The notes: a model not told the origin generated them from the letters alone. Positions 1 through 11,947 are shown, counted from the first letter of the stretch. The stretch: 64,000 bases of DNA from Ixodes scapularis (GCF_016920785.2 NW_024609881.1:46966710-47030709), one strand, 5' to 3'. A program made the numbers and translations.

Positions 1-707
1 GCTGGCCGCTTTTTTGCCGCCATCAGCGGTTTCCGAGGTGCTTCTAAGAAAAGGCTGACCCGCTGCCACTTTCTGACTTAACAGATAATGCACAGAGAGT
101 CAATGATCTGCTTCAAACATTTTTTTTTTTTTTTTATGACAGACATGCAGGGCAGGGAAGATCATGAATTATACGCAGGACTCTACCGATAGTACAAATC
201 TCGCCACACGCCATTTTCGTTGTTACAAAAGACGATGTAATCTTAGTACCGATATAGCAACGAAGATATATGTCTTCGTGATTATATAGACGTTGTGAGC
301 ATTCAGGAATGCTAAGAATAATCACTTTTCTCGGGTGATGAAAACGAGTCAAAATTCGCTCCTTCATACACGCCTTTAACTACAGTACACACCGGTAATA
401 TCTTGAACTTGAGCACACGCGTGTACTGCGCAAAATAAGAAATATGAGCGATGTTCGGGTACAAAACTGCTTAGAAAGCACAACTTTTGTTGAGGTAGCC
501 AAACATGACGGCACGAGCGTTTCTGCTGTCTGGGGCAAGCCGCCACAACATCGCCGCACGAGTACATAGATCTTCCATTCTAGAGGCGCTGGGGTATCGT
601 CTAAATATTTAGGAAGGTTACGGGGGGGGGGGGGGTATTGAGAATAAAGGAGTCGTTGTGAATTAAGAGGGTGCCTTCGGAAATGAAGGGGGGGGGGGAG
701 TACTAGT
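1..707. other. Anonymous non-coding sequence
   Basis: No coding or RNA gene could be supported here. The reading frames are short and unlike any family I recognise. There is a poly-T run at 121-135 and two poly-G tracts, near 620-635 and 688-699. Confidence 0.5.
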
Positions 708-709
708 AA

Positions 710-1515
710 TGCAGAATACTATCGAAAGCTTTTTTTACTATCGCTAGTCAAATTTCTGGCGAATATCAATCCTATCCATAGTACTATCGATAGTTTTGCG
801 CCACTATCAGTGGGTACCTCTATGCCTGCTTGTCTACGAAGTTCAGCCAGATTCAGCGGGCTAGCGCATAGTATAGGTTTGCAACAGTGGGGGACTTTTG
901 TGTTTCTTTTTCTCTTTGTTCCGCGGTAGAAAGGGCCACGATTCTTACAGAAGGCGCCAGCTAGTGCCGCCAAGGCTGGCGCCGTATGCTACGGAGTCTG
1001 CGTGCCCGCCGCGAAGTTTCGCGCACGTTTGTAATAGTATTCGCGTGCGGAGCGAACACAGTTGCCGCACCGCCGCTAACCTCCCTTCCTCCTCTTTTCG
1101 CCCAAGCTCCCGTCTTCGCCATCACTGAAGCTGAATTAATGCTGGGATAGTAAGTGCTGGACTAGTTGGTGTCCCATTAAAAAAAATAATAATAAAGCGA
1201 GAAAAAGAGAAGGGGGAGCGACGCGAGCGACGCAAACTACTAGTGTCGCAAAACTATCGATAGTAAACCGTCGACAGTACCATCGATATGTTTGGGATAG
1301 TGGGCTATCGATAGTTTTCCGACATTCGATTAACGATAATTTTTCGACAGTCGTCCATCAATACTGCTATTCATAGTTTTTCAATAGTCGAATCTCGATA
1401 GCACTATCGATAGTTTTTTTACTATCGATAGTCAGATTACTGGCGACTATCAATACTATCATAGTCAGACTTCTGGCGACTATCAATACTATCGATAGTG
1501 TTGCACCACTAGGGA
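710..1515. repeat. Cluster of TATCGATA palindromes
   Basis: Six perfect copies of the palindrome TATCGATA, usually as ACTATCGATAGT, lie near 787, 1254, 1308, 1405, 1424 and 1490. Several one-base variants lie between them (near 721, 741, 1281, 1395). The subregions 715-815 and 1400-1510 share a longer degenerate unit in which the palindrome is followed by a 'TCTGGCGAnTATCAAT' stretch, so this is a degenerate short tandem repeat as well as a motif cluster. TATCGATA is the core recognised by the insect DREF factor and overlaps BEAF-type CGATA sites. That match is knowledge of flies, and any binding here is inference. Confidence 0.75.
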
Positions 1516-3535
1516 GTACACCCCCGTAAAGGGGAGGGGGGGGGGGGGGTCGGGAAATCACTGGAGTTTGCCTGAACGAGATAGAAACAAAATCTTCAGT
1601 ACAAGCCACGGATCGGTTAAACTCTTCTTATCAGGTGGTAGCTTGCAGCATGGCGATGGAGCGGTTGCACAAGTTGCCCTTGGTATTCGGTTCTGTATCG
1701 GCGCTCTAGCCGTTCAGAAAAGTTGCCGAGCGTTCGGTTAACGCGCCTTCATCGAACTCGTATTTTAATTCAAAAGCATTAGCTGTCCCATGGAGCGGAG
1801 CCGACGTCATCAGTTTCAATTAGCGCTACCCCATGGCGCTGCGTGCACGCGTCTGAGCAGAAGCGGCCGCGGCGCGAAAAACGACGTTCATACTTTTCTC
1901 ATTCACAACTCATAAGAAGTGCTTAGGTGTACCTCGAGCATTTCGAGGCGCTCCAGATCTCGCATATCTGATTTAGATAATTGAAGCACTATAAAACGGC
2001 CAGTTGAATGTGCCATCAGTTTCTCATTCTGTGAAGCACGTGAGTACTAAAACACGGCAACAATTGCAATACTTCTACACATTTCTACAAGTGTATTGTA
2101 AAAAAAAAAATCTGATTTTTTTGTTGTGTTGCGTTTTTATAGGTCATTAGTACGGTCTGGCAGCAGTACTGTTTCGTGACTTGTGCTTGCATCAATACGG
2201 TGACTTCTTCTCTTCAATTGTATTAAATCTACTCTATAGAAAATTCCAAGCTTGGCGCCAGGAATGGTGCCCCATGTCTGCAAACGCATGGAGCGAGCGC
2301 GTGATCATGGATATGGCAAGCATGGGCTTTACCGCATGAGCAAAGACATGGCAGCTGCCGAATGCCTGGCTTGCAATCGTGTATAGACCTTTTTCAAAAT
2401 GGCGCTTACATCTTGAATTGTCCTAACTTCCAGTAGGGGTCAAAAACATCGTTTGACCGTCTCCACGCCAATCGAGGACATTTAGGATATAAGCATAACC
2501 GTCACTTACCCTCAGTCTGTCTCCCGTCCATTTTTTAACTATTTGCATGTTTAAAGGTTTTAATAGTTTTTCATCGCCCATACCGAATATGCCCACCAGG
2601 TGGCTGAGGATGAGAGTTAACGAAAAAAGGTCTGTAGCCACGGACAGCATGAGGAAGGGGGAACAATACTTTCGGAGGGCGGGCCTCCAGCACGCGCGCG
2701 TTGACCGCGAACGGCCAAAGTGTTATCGAAGATAGGAAGCTGGGGCTGAGGAGACAACTAAAAAAACCTTCCTGCCCTTCTCAATTCGTCCGGGAGTATA
2801 TAGCTTTCCTAATCTTCAAACAAGCCTCTCTTGTGACCAGTATTGAAAAATAAAAGTTATTCTAAAAGAAACTTACCACAGTATGTTCAGCTTCGTCACA
2901 TGTATAGGTGGTGCACTACAAACAAAACGATTAAAGGCGATTAGAACATAAAAAGTGTCAAATCGTTTCGTAATGGTCGTATACACAATCCGACAAGTGC
3001 GCCTCTCTTTATTGTAATCGTATACATTCGAGCTATACTAGCCGAAAATGAACATAAATATTTCATTTGAGCCTAGTGTAGTGACAATGCACGAATTGGC
3101 TCTCACGGGAAAGCCAGAGCGTATCTTGTTTTCTTGTTACTGAGAAAAAAGCAGGCTGCGTGTGTTGTCTAGATCTCGAACCACGCCCAATAACGTGCAG
3201 TTCCAATACCTACAAAAAGCGTATTGTATTATTTCGATGGTCAAATGTTTTCAAATATTTCCGCGCGCAAACAGAGGTGGAAACGCACTGAGCTCTCCAC
3301 GGGGAGGAACGTGGTTTGTACAACATTTAACCTTGATCTTTCTTTTTTTTAATTTATAGTCTTCAGGAAAGTTCCAGCTCATTCTCGGTTGTGATCGTGT
3401 GTTCTGGTTTGGAAGATTCCAGAAAGTACAACGTGTGTGAAAGCTGTGTTGACGCGCTACTTCTGAGCAGTAACTTTTCCGTCGTCATCGCAAGAAGTAT
3501 GGTGTCGCTTTTTGACCTAGAACTACGTGAAAGAG
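1516..3535. other. Anonymous non-coding sequence
   Basis: I see no gene in this 2-kb stretch. It holds a poly-G tract near 1540-1550, a poly-A run near 2100 and scattered A/T-rich low complexity. The open frames are short, overlap on both strands and show no recognisable domain. Confidence 0.5.
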
Positions 3536-3539
3536 GATG

Positions 3540-3652
3540 CAAAGTTGCGATATTTTTTATTTTTTTTTTATTTATTTATTTATTTTTTTTTATTTTTTTT
3601 TTATTTTTTATTTATTTTCTTTTTTTTTTTTTTTGGGGGGGGGGGGGGGGTG
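3540..3652. repeat. T/TTTA-rich run followed by a poly-G tract
   Basis: About 95 bases of nearly pure T interrupted by A (TTTATTTATTT pattern) run straight into 16 G residues. This is low-complexity sequence. The open frames that cross it are artefacts of the T-run (poly-Phe/Leu). Confidence 0.9.
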
Positions 3653-3801
3653 AGATTCAACGAGGTAGAGGGGCTTAGAGTGATAAACCGGAAGTTCCGA
3701 AGTGGCACCCCCCCGGTTGCCGCCATGTTTTACGCAAATGTGACCACTCGTCACGTGACCTCACAAGAGCCGTGACGTCGGAGGTAAGATGGTAGCGCCC
3801 A

Positions 3802-6000
3802 GAGCTGGCGGATGCGAGTTTGTTCGGTGCGCGGCAGCCGTGATGTGCAGCGGCTTTCCGATGATTTCGGGCTTTTTCGTGCTCGCTGACGCAGGTATAT
3901 TGTGAAAATATGAAGGAATGAGACTTTATACCCTTTTTGCGCAAGATCGCTCTGGATCATCTGGATATTAACACCTGTGAGACAGCATCAGCCGTATCGC
4001 CGTAGCGGTGCTCGGATTCCGGGATGTGTTCGAGGATCGATAGAACTTTGAGTGCTTTTAGCATGAAATTTTCGCGTTCTCTTAGCTTTGTTTGAACATT
4101 GAAATGGCTATGAATTGACGCGAAAGGTATACGTCGCGTTAGGGCCTAGGAGAAGTTGTTTCAGGCCTGCGTCACCGAATAACCATAGCAACTTTTAGCG
4201 AGGAAGCTTCTGCGCCCTTTGTGCCAATCGGCGATTCTACATTCGATCGCCTTTCTTCCTTTTTTGGTGAGTGCGAAGTGCACACTTATTTTCAGCTACG
4301 AGGATGACGTTTTATTGAGTGTGGGGATGAATAAATCATTGCAGGCACCTGCTTCAAAGCTATTCGACTTGCAATAACAACTGTTTTGGTGTATGCATAG
4401 ATTAACTGCGCCTTTTTCTCTTTCGTAGGATTTATTGCAGCAGTACTTTTTTTCATCAAAACTGCATTGTATTAGTCAGTCAATTATTTGCTTTGTCTAA
4501 TTACCTGGATAAGATGATTCATATTTGTGTTCATCCCTTGCCTGAAGAGCAGTCTTGTTGAAAAATGTTGACCATTCCTTTCGGTCTCTTCAATAGCCTT
4601 TTTTTGAAAAGTGTGGGTTGTCTATACTTCGTATCATTGCAACCTGAAAAAGGACAACCGCCACAGCCCCCTCGAGCCAATCAGAGAGACAGAGCGAAGG
4701 TGTGTGACAAATCTGTGCAGACGAGCACTCTGAATGACATGTTGTCATGTGCCTCTCTCCAACGTGCATATTGGCTCACCGAGACTGTAGCCTTTGCTGT
4801 TTGCCAAATTGTGATGAAACAAATTACAGTAGCTACTACTCTAATTACCCCAGGCTTTAATATTTTGGTCATTTGTTCGACAAGAATGTTACGTCCGCCA
4901 TCACTGTGAACTCGACTCAGCGCCCATTGGACTCGAATGCTGCATTAGCATTTGACGTGAACTGGGGCCCATTTGTGTGCATTACGCCGAAAAAAAATGG
5001 CAACAGTTGTGTTGCTTGATGGGTTTCTGCAAAGGGTCTACGTATAGGAAGTGTCCTGCTATATAACAATGCATCAACACATATGATTAAAGTATATGCT
5101 CGGAGGTGTGTTCAGGAAAAGTGGAATGAGTGCAGCCCAATGCAACAAGTCTGCCAGTCTGGTATGTCCCATCAGTTAATATTGAAGGGTCAGAGATGCG
5201 AGTGTCCTCAAAAGGACCTGCGCGTGGGGAACACAATTCTTGGTGTATAAACTCTCAAGGCATAAAGGCAAGCGGAAATAGGTTTATCTGGTTAGTGTAT
5301 CAAATGTTTATTTCCACTGCATTACATAATTATTGATTCTTAGTTAATGGTTCTAGAACGAGTTCTTTCTGCGACAGTCTCCTGTCAGGCGTTCAATCGT
5401 AATACCTGTGGACCTTGTTGTGGGATGACGCTCCTGGCACGTCGGTGTTCAGTTTGGTCGAGTAGCAACTTTAACCGACCGATGCCGTCTTGTAATCATA
5501 CGTCATGTGCGCCTACTGACATCTGATGCACTGAAGCTGCAGGGCTGGCTTCTAATCCGCAAAATTTTCCTGGTAGTTTTCTGCATCAATGCAGCAAGCT
5601 CGGGCATGTATTGGTTATATGGCTGTGCCTTTTGCTGTACCGTTGACTTCATAGCTGGCAACAATGTTTGCTATCCAAGCCATTTCACTTCCATTTCGTA
5701 ATGGAGATTTATTGTGCATCCCACGACCACTGCAACTTGTGCAAGTCTTGTGTGGCAAAGTGAAGTCTCGTGATGCTTGCAGTCCACTTTTGAGAGAACC
5801 CAACCATTCTATTTCTTAAGGTCACTGAGCGGCATTCTCCCTCAAAGTTGGAAATGTGAGCTTCATGGCGTGGACACAGATAATTAGTGTCAGCAAATTA
5901 TTAGGTATTGTTCTTGGGCGACAACCGACACCAGATCAACTCTCCTTGCATTGCCGCTGACCTGCTTTGTCGTGCTTACCTCCCGTCCAGATGAAGTAGA
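3802..6000. other. Anonymous interior of the inverted-repeat block
   Basis: No gene is supported in this 2.2-kb stretch. The longest frame (114 codons, plus strand from 4565) has no recognisable domain, and its composition does not differ from the surroundings. Confidence 0.45.
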
Positions 6001-6019
6001 TCACGAGCTTAGGGCTGAT

Positions 6020-7130
6020 GTCGGCACCAGGGACAAAGACCGCCGAAAATAATTCTCAATCTTCCCCGGACGCTCGCCAAGACGTAATCGAGGGTCGTTC
6101 GGCACAAACCCTCGCAAGCCAATTCATTGGTACGGGCACCTCCAGTAGACAAGGTCGGCCTCATGCAGTGGTAGCAGAGTGGTTTTCGGTTGGCCATTCG
6201 CAGTACCTCCGTCTTCGTCGGTGTATTTTGTTCAGCGCGGACCTACACTGGTTCTTCTCGATATCGGGAATGCTTCGGCATTGGGGTATTTCGTTGAATT
6301 GGCAATGAATAGTAACAGGTAGCCGGTGGTGGTCGTTGTGACTTTGTGGCATAAGTCGCCCTCGTTTCGTCAGATGCCACTTCGCTCGAAGAAGTCTCCA
6401 GTTGAAATGCCTGTCAAACTTCTGAAAAAATCTCGGCGATCAAAATTAAAGCCGGGCAACTGATGACAGGAACTAGCTTCCTTATCTCCTCCCGGACACC
6501 GTTCTGAATGATGTCACGGATGCCTGGGGGGCTGGCGTCGAAGTTGCAGCTGGACGACTTGAGTGTCGCGACGCTGGGGAGTTTTTAATAGTGACGTGTT
6601 CGGGCCTGCAGTGTGCATTCAATGTTGGAAGCTGCATTGATATGAACCCTTCGACTGTTGTCGTGGGGTTACGGACAAGGCTGCTGAAGGTGTCCCTCAC
6701 ATGAGGAACATGGGATTCTTAGCTTCTTGTCTTCTGTAGCATCAGGGTTGGCGTGGGTGCTTGATCAGAAGCAAAACATCCTCCACGAAGGTGGTGACGC
6801 TCTCACTGGGGCCGTGTCCTGGACAGAATCGGGAATTTGGCTCTCCCTTGTCAATGTTGGCTGATGAACATGCACTTCAGCTCGGTCTTGCAAACTTCCC
6901 ACGACGTTAAGGAGGATTCGTGGTTCTCAAACCAGTGCCTCAGAGTTTCTTCCACGAGAAGTATAGGTTCTGCAGGAGCTGGTTGTCCATCTACCCACTG
7001 TGGCGGGCGACACGGTCATATTGTTCAATCCAGCCCTCGGCGTCTTGTGCACCTTGCGTAAAAGGGCATCGGAGTGCGAGGTGCGACGGGCATTCAAACG
7101 ATGGTGGGAGCGAACGTGGTTTGCTGCGAC
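6020..7130 (-). pseudogene. Degraded Ty3/gypsy-type gag remnant
   Basis: Read on the minus strand from about 7130 down to 6020, pieces of a gag polyprotein appear in the expected order but in shifting frames. First comes a capsid segment, about 7060-6830, with a 'W-E-QYDRVA' type motif and then a 'WFENHE..LTSWE' type motif. The next part, about 6800-6480, is an 'SVTTFVEDVL' type segment followed by a '(V)RNPTTTVEGFI' type segment. Near 6190-6050 is a nucleocapsid-like knuckle with a CYHC core and a YWRCPY continuation, in which the expected His is replaced and the next codon is a stop. Gag packages the element RNA in Ty3/gypsy retrotransposons. Several frameshifts and stops make this copy dead. 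No pol, protease or flanking LTR was found. The assignment rests on motif order and spacing from family knowledge. Confidence 0.6.
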
Positions 7131-7850
7131 AGGGTTGTCATTGTTGGCTTAGTCAGGTTCGGTTTTTCTGGCAAAAGACCTAATTCCGTTGGTTTTCCGC
7201 TGGAAATCCAAGCGCCTGGCTTGGATTTCAAGTTCTTCGTGGTGTATTTCCGAGTTTCGCCCTTGTGGTACTCGCTCGTCTTGCAATTTTGCTGCCGGGC
7301 TCGGGATAGGACTTGGTTCACGGCTCGCCGGGGGTTTAAGACTCGAGATAATGTGCCACCCGTGTCTTGTTATCGGGCAACTTGGCTGAGGAGCCGCCAG
7401 GGTAGACACAGAGTGAAGGGCTATGGGTAAAGTGCGCAGCACCTCCACCAGAACATACAATGACAGCTCAGCATGGCCTGGAACTTTCCAGAATAGTAAA
7501 TATTGATAGAAAATAGGACTGGAGCAAGCATCTGAGACAATATAACAAAACAGACAGAAAAGAGTCTATCCTGACCACTAAAGAAGCTGCACTGCTTGGC
7601 ACTCTGTACGAATAAATCCTCTCCTTCGGGGTCTGGCGACTGCCGTGGACGAGCTGAACTGAAATCGATGTGAGACCACTTTTCTGGTAATGAGCCGCTG
7701 CAGACTGCCGTCGCAAAGCGGCGTGAATCGGTGGACTGGGTGGGTAACGCGCGCGATGAAATGTCCACACAGCTTGCAATTCGCGTAACGAGTGTTGAAA
7801 CTTTGGTGTCGACGAAACGTGCGACAGACCAGCGGACTCAATACCAACTG
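7131..7850. other. Anonymous sequence upstream of the gag remnant
   Basis: This stretch would be the 5' side of the minus-strand gag remnant, its N-terminal region or leader. I cannot recognise an LTR, a primer-binding site or any conserved domain in it. Confidence 0.35.
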
Positions 7851-7854
7851 CAAC

Positions 7855-8090
7855 ACCTGTGCTCAGTGAAGGTGCACGTCTACGCCAGAACAATTTAGTA
7901 GGCAGCACAGCATCACCTAAAGCACGGCACAGGAACTACCAGCTTGAAGGCAGCTCTTCGGCGCGCCGCGCACCTGTGCTCCGTAAAAGAGCTCGTCTAC
8001 GCCGAAACAATTTGGGAAGCAGCACAGTATCACTTAGCACGGCACGGGAACTACAAGCGGCAAGGCAGCTCTGCGGTGCACCGCACAACC
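7855..8090. repeat. Two tandem copies of a ~117-bp unit
   Basis: Copy 1 starts at 7855 and copy 2 at 7972. Both begin ACCTGTGCTC and share, in order, 'CGTCTACGCC', 'AACAATTT', 'GGCAGCACAG', 'AGCACGGCAC' and 'AAGGCAGCTCT' (with one or two mismatches). A long plus-strand open frame (7944-8669) runs through the second copy and on into the right inverted repeat. It has no family resemblance and I do not call it a gene. Confidence 0.7.
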
Positions 8091-8974
8091 AAAGTGAGCC
8101 TTCGGGCATTTGAACGAAGCGACACCACGATTGCGCACTGCCAAGCACGACTCACACAATTTCCGTCGCAAAACTGTAGTGTATCCATACATTGCACACG
8201 CTTTACTGCAGATCTCGAAGGTTCCGACGGTCAACGAGAGCACAGGAACGTCGCCTTAAATTTTATCCTAGCGGTATCCGAATCAATCCGAGGTGCGAGC
8301 AACGTAGGGCAGATTGTCTCTTCCGTGGCAATATCGCCGTCGGTCACCAGCGAAATGCACACCGTTCCTCCGTATTTTCACCTTGTACCTACGCCAGACA
8401 CCACGCTGAACTCTGAAGTCGCTGTCGACCGGCCTCATATGACGGCTTATGCGCCTGAAATCAACTCGCCGAGACGAACGACAACCAACAAAGCATCCGA
8501 CAAGCTCCGGCCCAGCTGGGGCCAGCCGCTGCATGGGCGCTGCCATCTTTCCTGTGACGTCACGTCTTTGGTTTGGTCATGTGACGTGTGGTCAAATTTG
8601 CGTACAATGGCAGCCGCCTTATGGGGGGCACTTTCGAGTGCAGACCGGAACCCCGGTTTATCGCTCTAAGCCCCTCTACCTCGTTGGGGAGATCGATGTC
8701 ACGAAAGCGTCGTCACGGAAGTGACGTCACACAGATAACACCGAGCGCCGACCGATCTGCTTCGCCACACTCAATGACGGCGCGCCGAGCCTGCTGCCGA
8801 AAACCACGCAGTGTGCATGCCCGTCCTTTTAATGCAATCGCATTCTTTAGCTACCCCCTCCCAGGATTTCTTGAACTCACCGGTCTCCTAATGCGCACTA
8901 GGAATGCGCAGGAGACTATTTCAGCTCACATTCTCACACCCCTTCACAATCGCACCCTCTTCGACGGACTTAAC

Positions 8975-9265
8975 GACCTTGACGTCGCCCTTGACGTCAT
9001 CCTAGAGGTCGTTCATGAGGTCGTCTTAGAGGTCGTCCTAGACGTCGTCTTAGTTGAGGGTGACGTCCTAGAGGACAACCTCTAGGATGACCTACAGGTC
9101 GTTATATACATCCTCCTCTACGTGGTTCAAGACGTCGTCCTTGAGGTCTTCCTAGACGTCGTCCTTGAGATCGGCCTAAACGTCGTCCTAGACGTCGTAT
9201 TTGATGTCTTTCTCCGAGACGTCGTCCTTGACGTTATCGTAGACATCGTCCTAGAGGTTATCCTT
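8975..9265 (+). repeat. 12-nt minisatellite of the GACGTCGTCCTN type
   Basis: About 24 degenerate copies of a 12-base unit (GACGTCGTCCTA / GAGGTCGTCCTT) lie head to tail. The 12-base period keeps reading frames open and would encode a D/E-V-V-L repeat, which explains the open frames here. I take it as non-coding. A related array in the opposite sense is at 17440-17705. Confidence 0.85.
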
Positions 9266-9472
9266 GACGAATGCTTTCGCAATTCAATTCATAGAAAGCC
9301 AAGAATAGTGGTTTCTGAAGCAATTTCCTATCTGCTGGCTTACTCCTTTGCTCGCTTCAACGCGAAACGCTCCGCTCTGATTGCAACGGCGATAGACACC
9401 GCTCCGGCAGCCAAGATTCAACAATCCTCGCTCATCGTTCTGGGGCATAATCTGGGGACATAATCTAAACAC

Positions 9473-10819
9473 CAGTGTTGTACACGTTCCCCAAAAAAAG
9501 GAACGAAACCTCGTTCCTTTTGTTTTTTGGAACCAGTTCCCGTTACAAGTTCCATCTGTGGAAAAGTAACTCGTTCCCTTTACAGTTAGAAAAATGGAAC
9601 GTTACACACACGTTACATTTTTATTTTGCTGATTATGATATGTAATTAAGTAAAACAACGTTATGTTTTTATCCCAGTAAATGGCAACATCGCGTGAATG
9701 CCGCGATGGAAGAACGCTAGAAGACCTAATCTGGGCTGTTGGCGAAAAAGTCGTCGAGAAATCAGGCGACTATGATTGGCCGCCGCCAAGGCCAAGTATG
9801 GCGTCGGCCAATCACGGCCGCCGGATTTTTTGCAGACTGTTTTGCCAAGTATCCAGATTAGGGCCCCAGAAGAAGAAAACAAGCGGAAACAAGGTTTCAT
9901 TTCTTGATATATTCCCCTTTAAAAATCTTACCTTTTAACCATATTCATGTTTGTGGGGGGCGATTCAGACGAACCAAATGTACTGTTGCCCTACATTGCA
10001 CGATCGTTTTACAACAACCTCACACGTTTTAATCTATCAAAGTAACGCGTTCGAACATAACAAGAGTTGCTTCTAGACGTTGTTTTCCTCAAGACGAGCA
10101 AGTGAAGAAGAGGGTAGGGATTTTGGAAGGCCAGTCTTGAAAACTACACGTCTTTCTTTTTGAAGGTTAAATTCGTTGTTTCAGTTAGAAGGTGAGAAAC
10201 TAGGGGAGGGGGAATAAATGTTAGTTTTTGTGTATCTTTTAAGTGACAAATGTTCAGGTTACAAGAGTGCGTTCTATGTCTGGTAACAAGTTCTTTTGTG
10301 GTTACTGTAGGTCTCTGAGTGGAAGTTCAGTGATGGCTGTAGTCGGCTTTAGATTACTAGGTGAATGAAGATTTGTGTAAGCAAAGAAAGTAGCTAAGTT
10401 TGAGATGTCCCTCTTTTTATGATTTTTGCTTCGGCTAAAAGTTTTGCTTTTTTTTACCGCAGTCTTGGGCGCTGAAAAAAAATCAATGGCCACTAGCTCT
10501 CCTGCGCCCAACTGTTACCAAGCGAAAACCCAACAATATAGACCTTAAAATACGTAACAAAAAAGTTAAAGAGATTCTGCTCTTAGTAATTATATTGTTT
10601 TTATACTTTTCAAAATGTCTCTCTTAGGAATAGAGGAAAAAATACCCCACTGGACGAAAAAAAGGGAACGCCGTTACTCTTTCCGTTCCACTAAAAATGT
10701 AACGAGTTCCCGTTCCAGTTCCACCGACGGAAAATGGAACGGCGGCGTTCCTTCGTTCCTCCTAAAAGGAACGCGTTCCAGGAACGTCGTTCCTTGTAAC
10801 GCCGTTCTGTACAACACTG
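9473..10819. mobile_element. Non-autonomous hAT-type DNA transposon, 1347 bp
   Basis: Both termini read CAGTGTTGTACA inward for 12 identical bases (9473-9484, and the reverse complement ending at 10819). The CAGTG...CACTG ends are typical of hAT elements. The flanking 8-mers CTAAACAC (9465-9472) and CTCGACAC (10820-10827) match at 6 of 8 positions, as expected for an aged 8-bp target duplication. The subterminal zones (9483-9605 and 10640-10805) are packed with GGAACG/CGTTCC motifs in both orientations, a pattern seen in hAT transposase-binding regions. No transposase frame is present, so mobility would have depended on an autonomous relative. A foldback MITE (9725-9862) sits inside it. Confidence 0.8.
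9725..9862. mobile_element. 138-bp foldback MITE nested in the hAT element
   Basis: The sequence starts CCTAATCTGG and ends CCAGATTAGG, a 10-base perfect inverted end. The arms continue as imperfect complements (GGCGAAAAAGTC...GACTGTTTTGCC and ATGATTGGCCG...CGGCCAATCACG types). The whole unit can fold into a single hairpin. It has no coding capacity. Confidence 0.65.
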
Positions 10820-10962
10820 CTCGACACTAGGCGAAAAAGTCGGGGAGAAATTTGGCGGCTGTGATTGACCGACGCCACACTTGAGCTTTACGCCTGCCAA
10901 TCATAGCCCCCGGATTTCTCGTTGGCTTTTTCTCCAAGCGTCCAGATAAGGGCTCCTGGACT
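10820..10962. mobile_element. Second copy of the foldback MITE, interrupted by the hAT insertion
   Basis: This stretch repeats the inner part of the 9725-9862 MITE (GGCGAAAAAGTCG, GAGAAATnnGGCG, GATTGnCCGnCGCC, then CCAATCAnnGCCnCCGGATTT). It ends GTCCAGATAAGGGC. Its missing outer left arm is probably 9437-9472, on the other side of the hAT, where a CATAATCTGG end is seen. The hAT therefore appears to have jumped into this MITE. Confidence 0.55.
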
Positions 10963-10969
10963 GCGGCCA

Positions 10970-11869
10970 AGTGCCCCAGCTGGCGTTCTCTGTGGCACGG
11001 GCAGTTCACGCGACTCTCAAGCGTGACTCGGCGATAAATTAACCACCCCTTTCATTTGTTGCGCCACTCCCATGTAGTTATACCAAAGTTCATGCAACAT
11101 AGTACACCCCTGCACCTACCAGGTTTTTGTTAGTTACGGACACAAGTTTCCCTTACTAAACATTATTTTCGGTTATTCATGCGTCGAACATTTTCTATCC
11201 GTGACAATATTTTGCGAGAGGTCGTGTCATGGCTTTTGAAACATATTTACTCTTCCCCTTTACGTTTTAAAAGCAATCGATCTCACAATGTTTCATTATG
11301 GCAGTACCAATTTCTTACGTGCGCCAAAACAACATTTATACTTTTGAAAAGTGCACCTTATCTTTAATTGTTAGTGTTTTACACAAGTTTGTTGGAGGCC
11401 TCACATGGTACTTAAATATTGTTTAGCGTAACTTCACGCACAGTTTTCCGTGTCCCACCTAGCTATCTCTTTTGAGAGGATAGTAACACTTTGTGGAAAC
11501 CTTCATCGGTGCTCTGCAACTCCGTATACACATATCGCGTTGAACTGATTTGGAAGTTGAATGGAATAGAAATTGCGTAGTCATGTTTTAATCCCCAGTA
11601 CAGCCACAGCGAGAGCTGCGACACGTCACGGCGAAGTCATTGTCCATTAGTGTCGCGTCCACGCACCCTGTGGGGCAGTGGGTTGCGCGTGAACAAAAGC
11701 GTTTGGAACAAAATGGACATGTGGTTTTTTCCGAACGCTTCTCCCGGCACGATCTCTAGGCCTTGACTGTTTCACAACGGCCATTTTTCATAGGCTACTT
11801 CTCTTTCCGGAGAGCGCGTGCAGCCGTCATTAGGTTCTACAAAAACCTTACGTCTAAAACAGGATTTTA
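10970..11869. other. Anonymous non-coding sequence
   Basis: I see no gene, RNA or repeat that I can name in this stretch. Confidence 0.45.
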
Positions 11870-11947
11870 GCGCTGCGGCGTGGCCCGGTGGTGACGCGCC
11901 CACTTCACAAGCAGAGAACCCGGGTTTGATTCTAGCGAGTGGCGGGT
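11870..11947 (+). repeat. tRNA-like sequence (SINE head or tRNA pseudogene)
   Basis: An A-box-like GTGGCCCGGTGGTGA is followed about 35 bases later by a B-box-like GGTTTGATTCT, inside a CCCGGG T-arm-like context. This is the spacing of an RNA polymerase III internal promoter. The acceptor arms do not pair cleanly, so it is not a functional tRNA gene. A run of T follows at 11950-11958. It is most likely a tRNA-derived SINE head or a tRNA pseudogene. Confidence 0.45.

Larger units (their letters stand above)
3659..8695. mobile_element. 5.0-kb block bounded by long imperfect inverted repeats
   Basis: The left arm at 3659-3801 and the right arm at 8534-8695 are reverse complements at roughly 75% over about 145 bases. 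Both begin AACGAGGTAGAGGGGCTTAG on their outward strand. They share the blocks GATAAACCGG, ACGCAAATnTGACCAC, CGTCAC and AAGATGGnAGCGCCCA in the same order. This is the structure of a DNA transposon with long terminal inverted repeats, or of two related MITEs that landed in opposite orientation. No transposase is visible between the arms. What can be read inside is a degraded gag on the minus strand, so the block is at least nested. I could not find a convincing target duplication, and the left flank is a homopolymer. Confidence 0.5.

Noticed and set aside
7944..8669. 241-codon open frame
   Set aside because: It crosses a tandem repeat and ends inside the inverted repeat, has no family motif, and shares the region with open frames in other phases. 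Treated as chance.
8588..9463. Two open frames with Asp/Glu-Val-Val-Leu repeats
   Set aside because: They are produced by a 12-nt minisatellite, whose period is divisible by three, so stops are avoided without selection.
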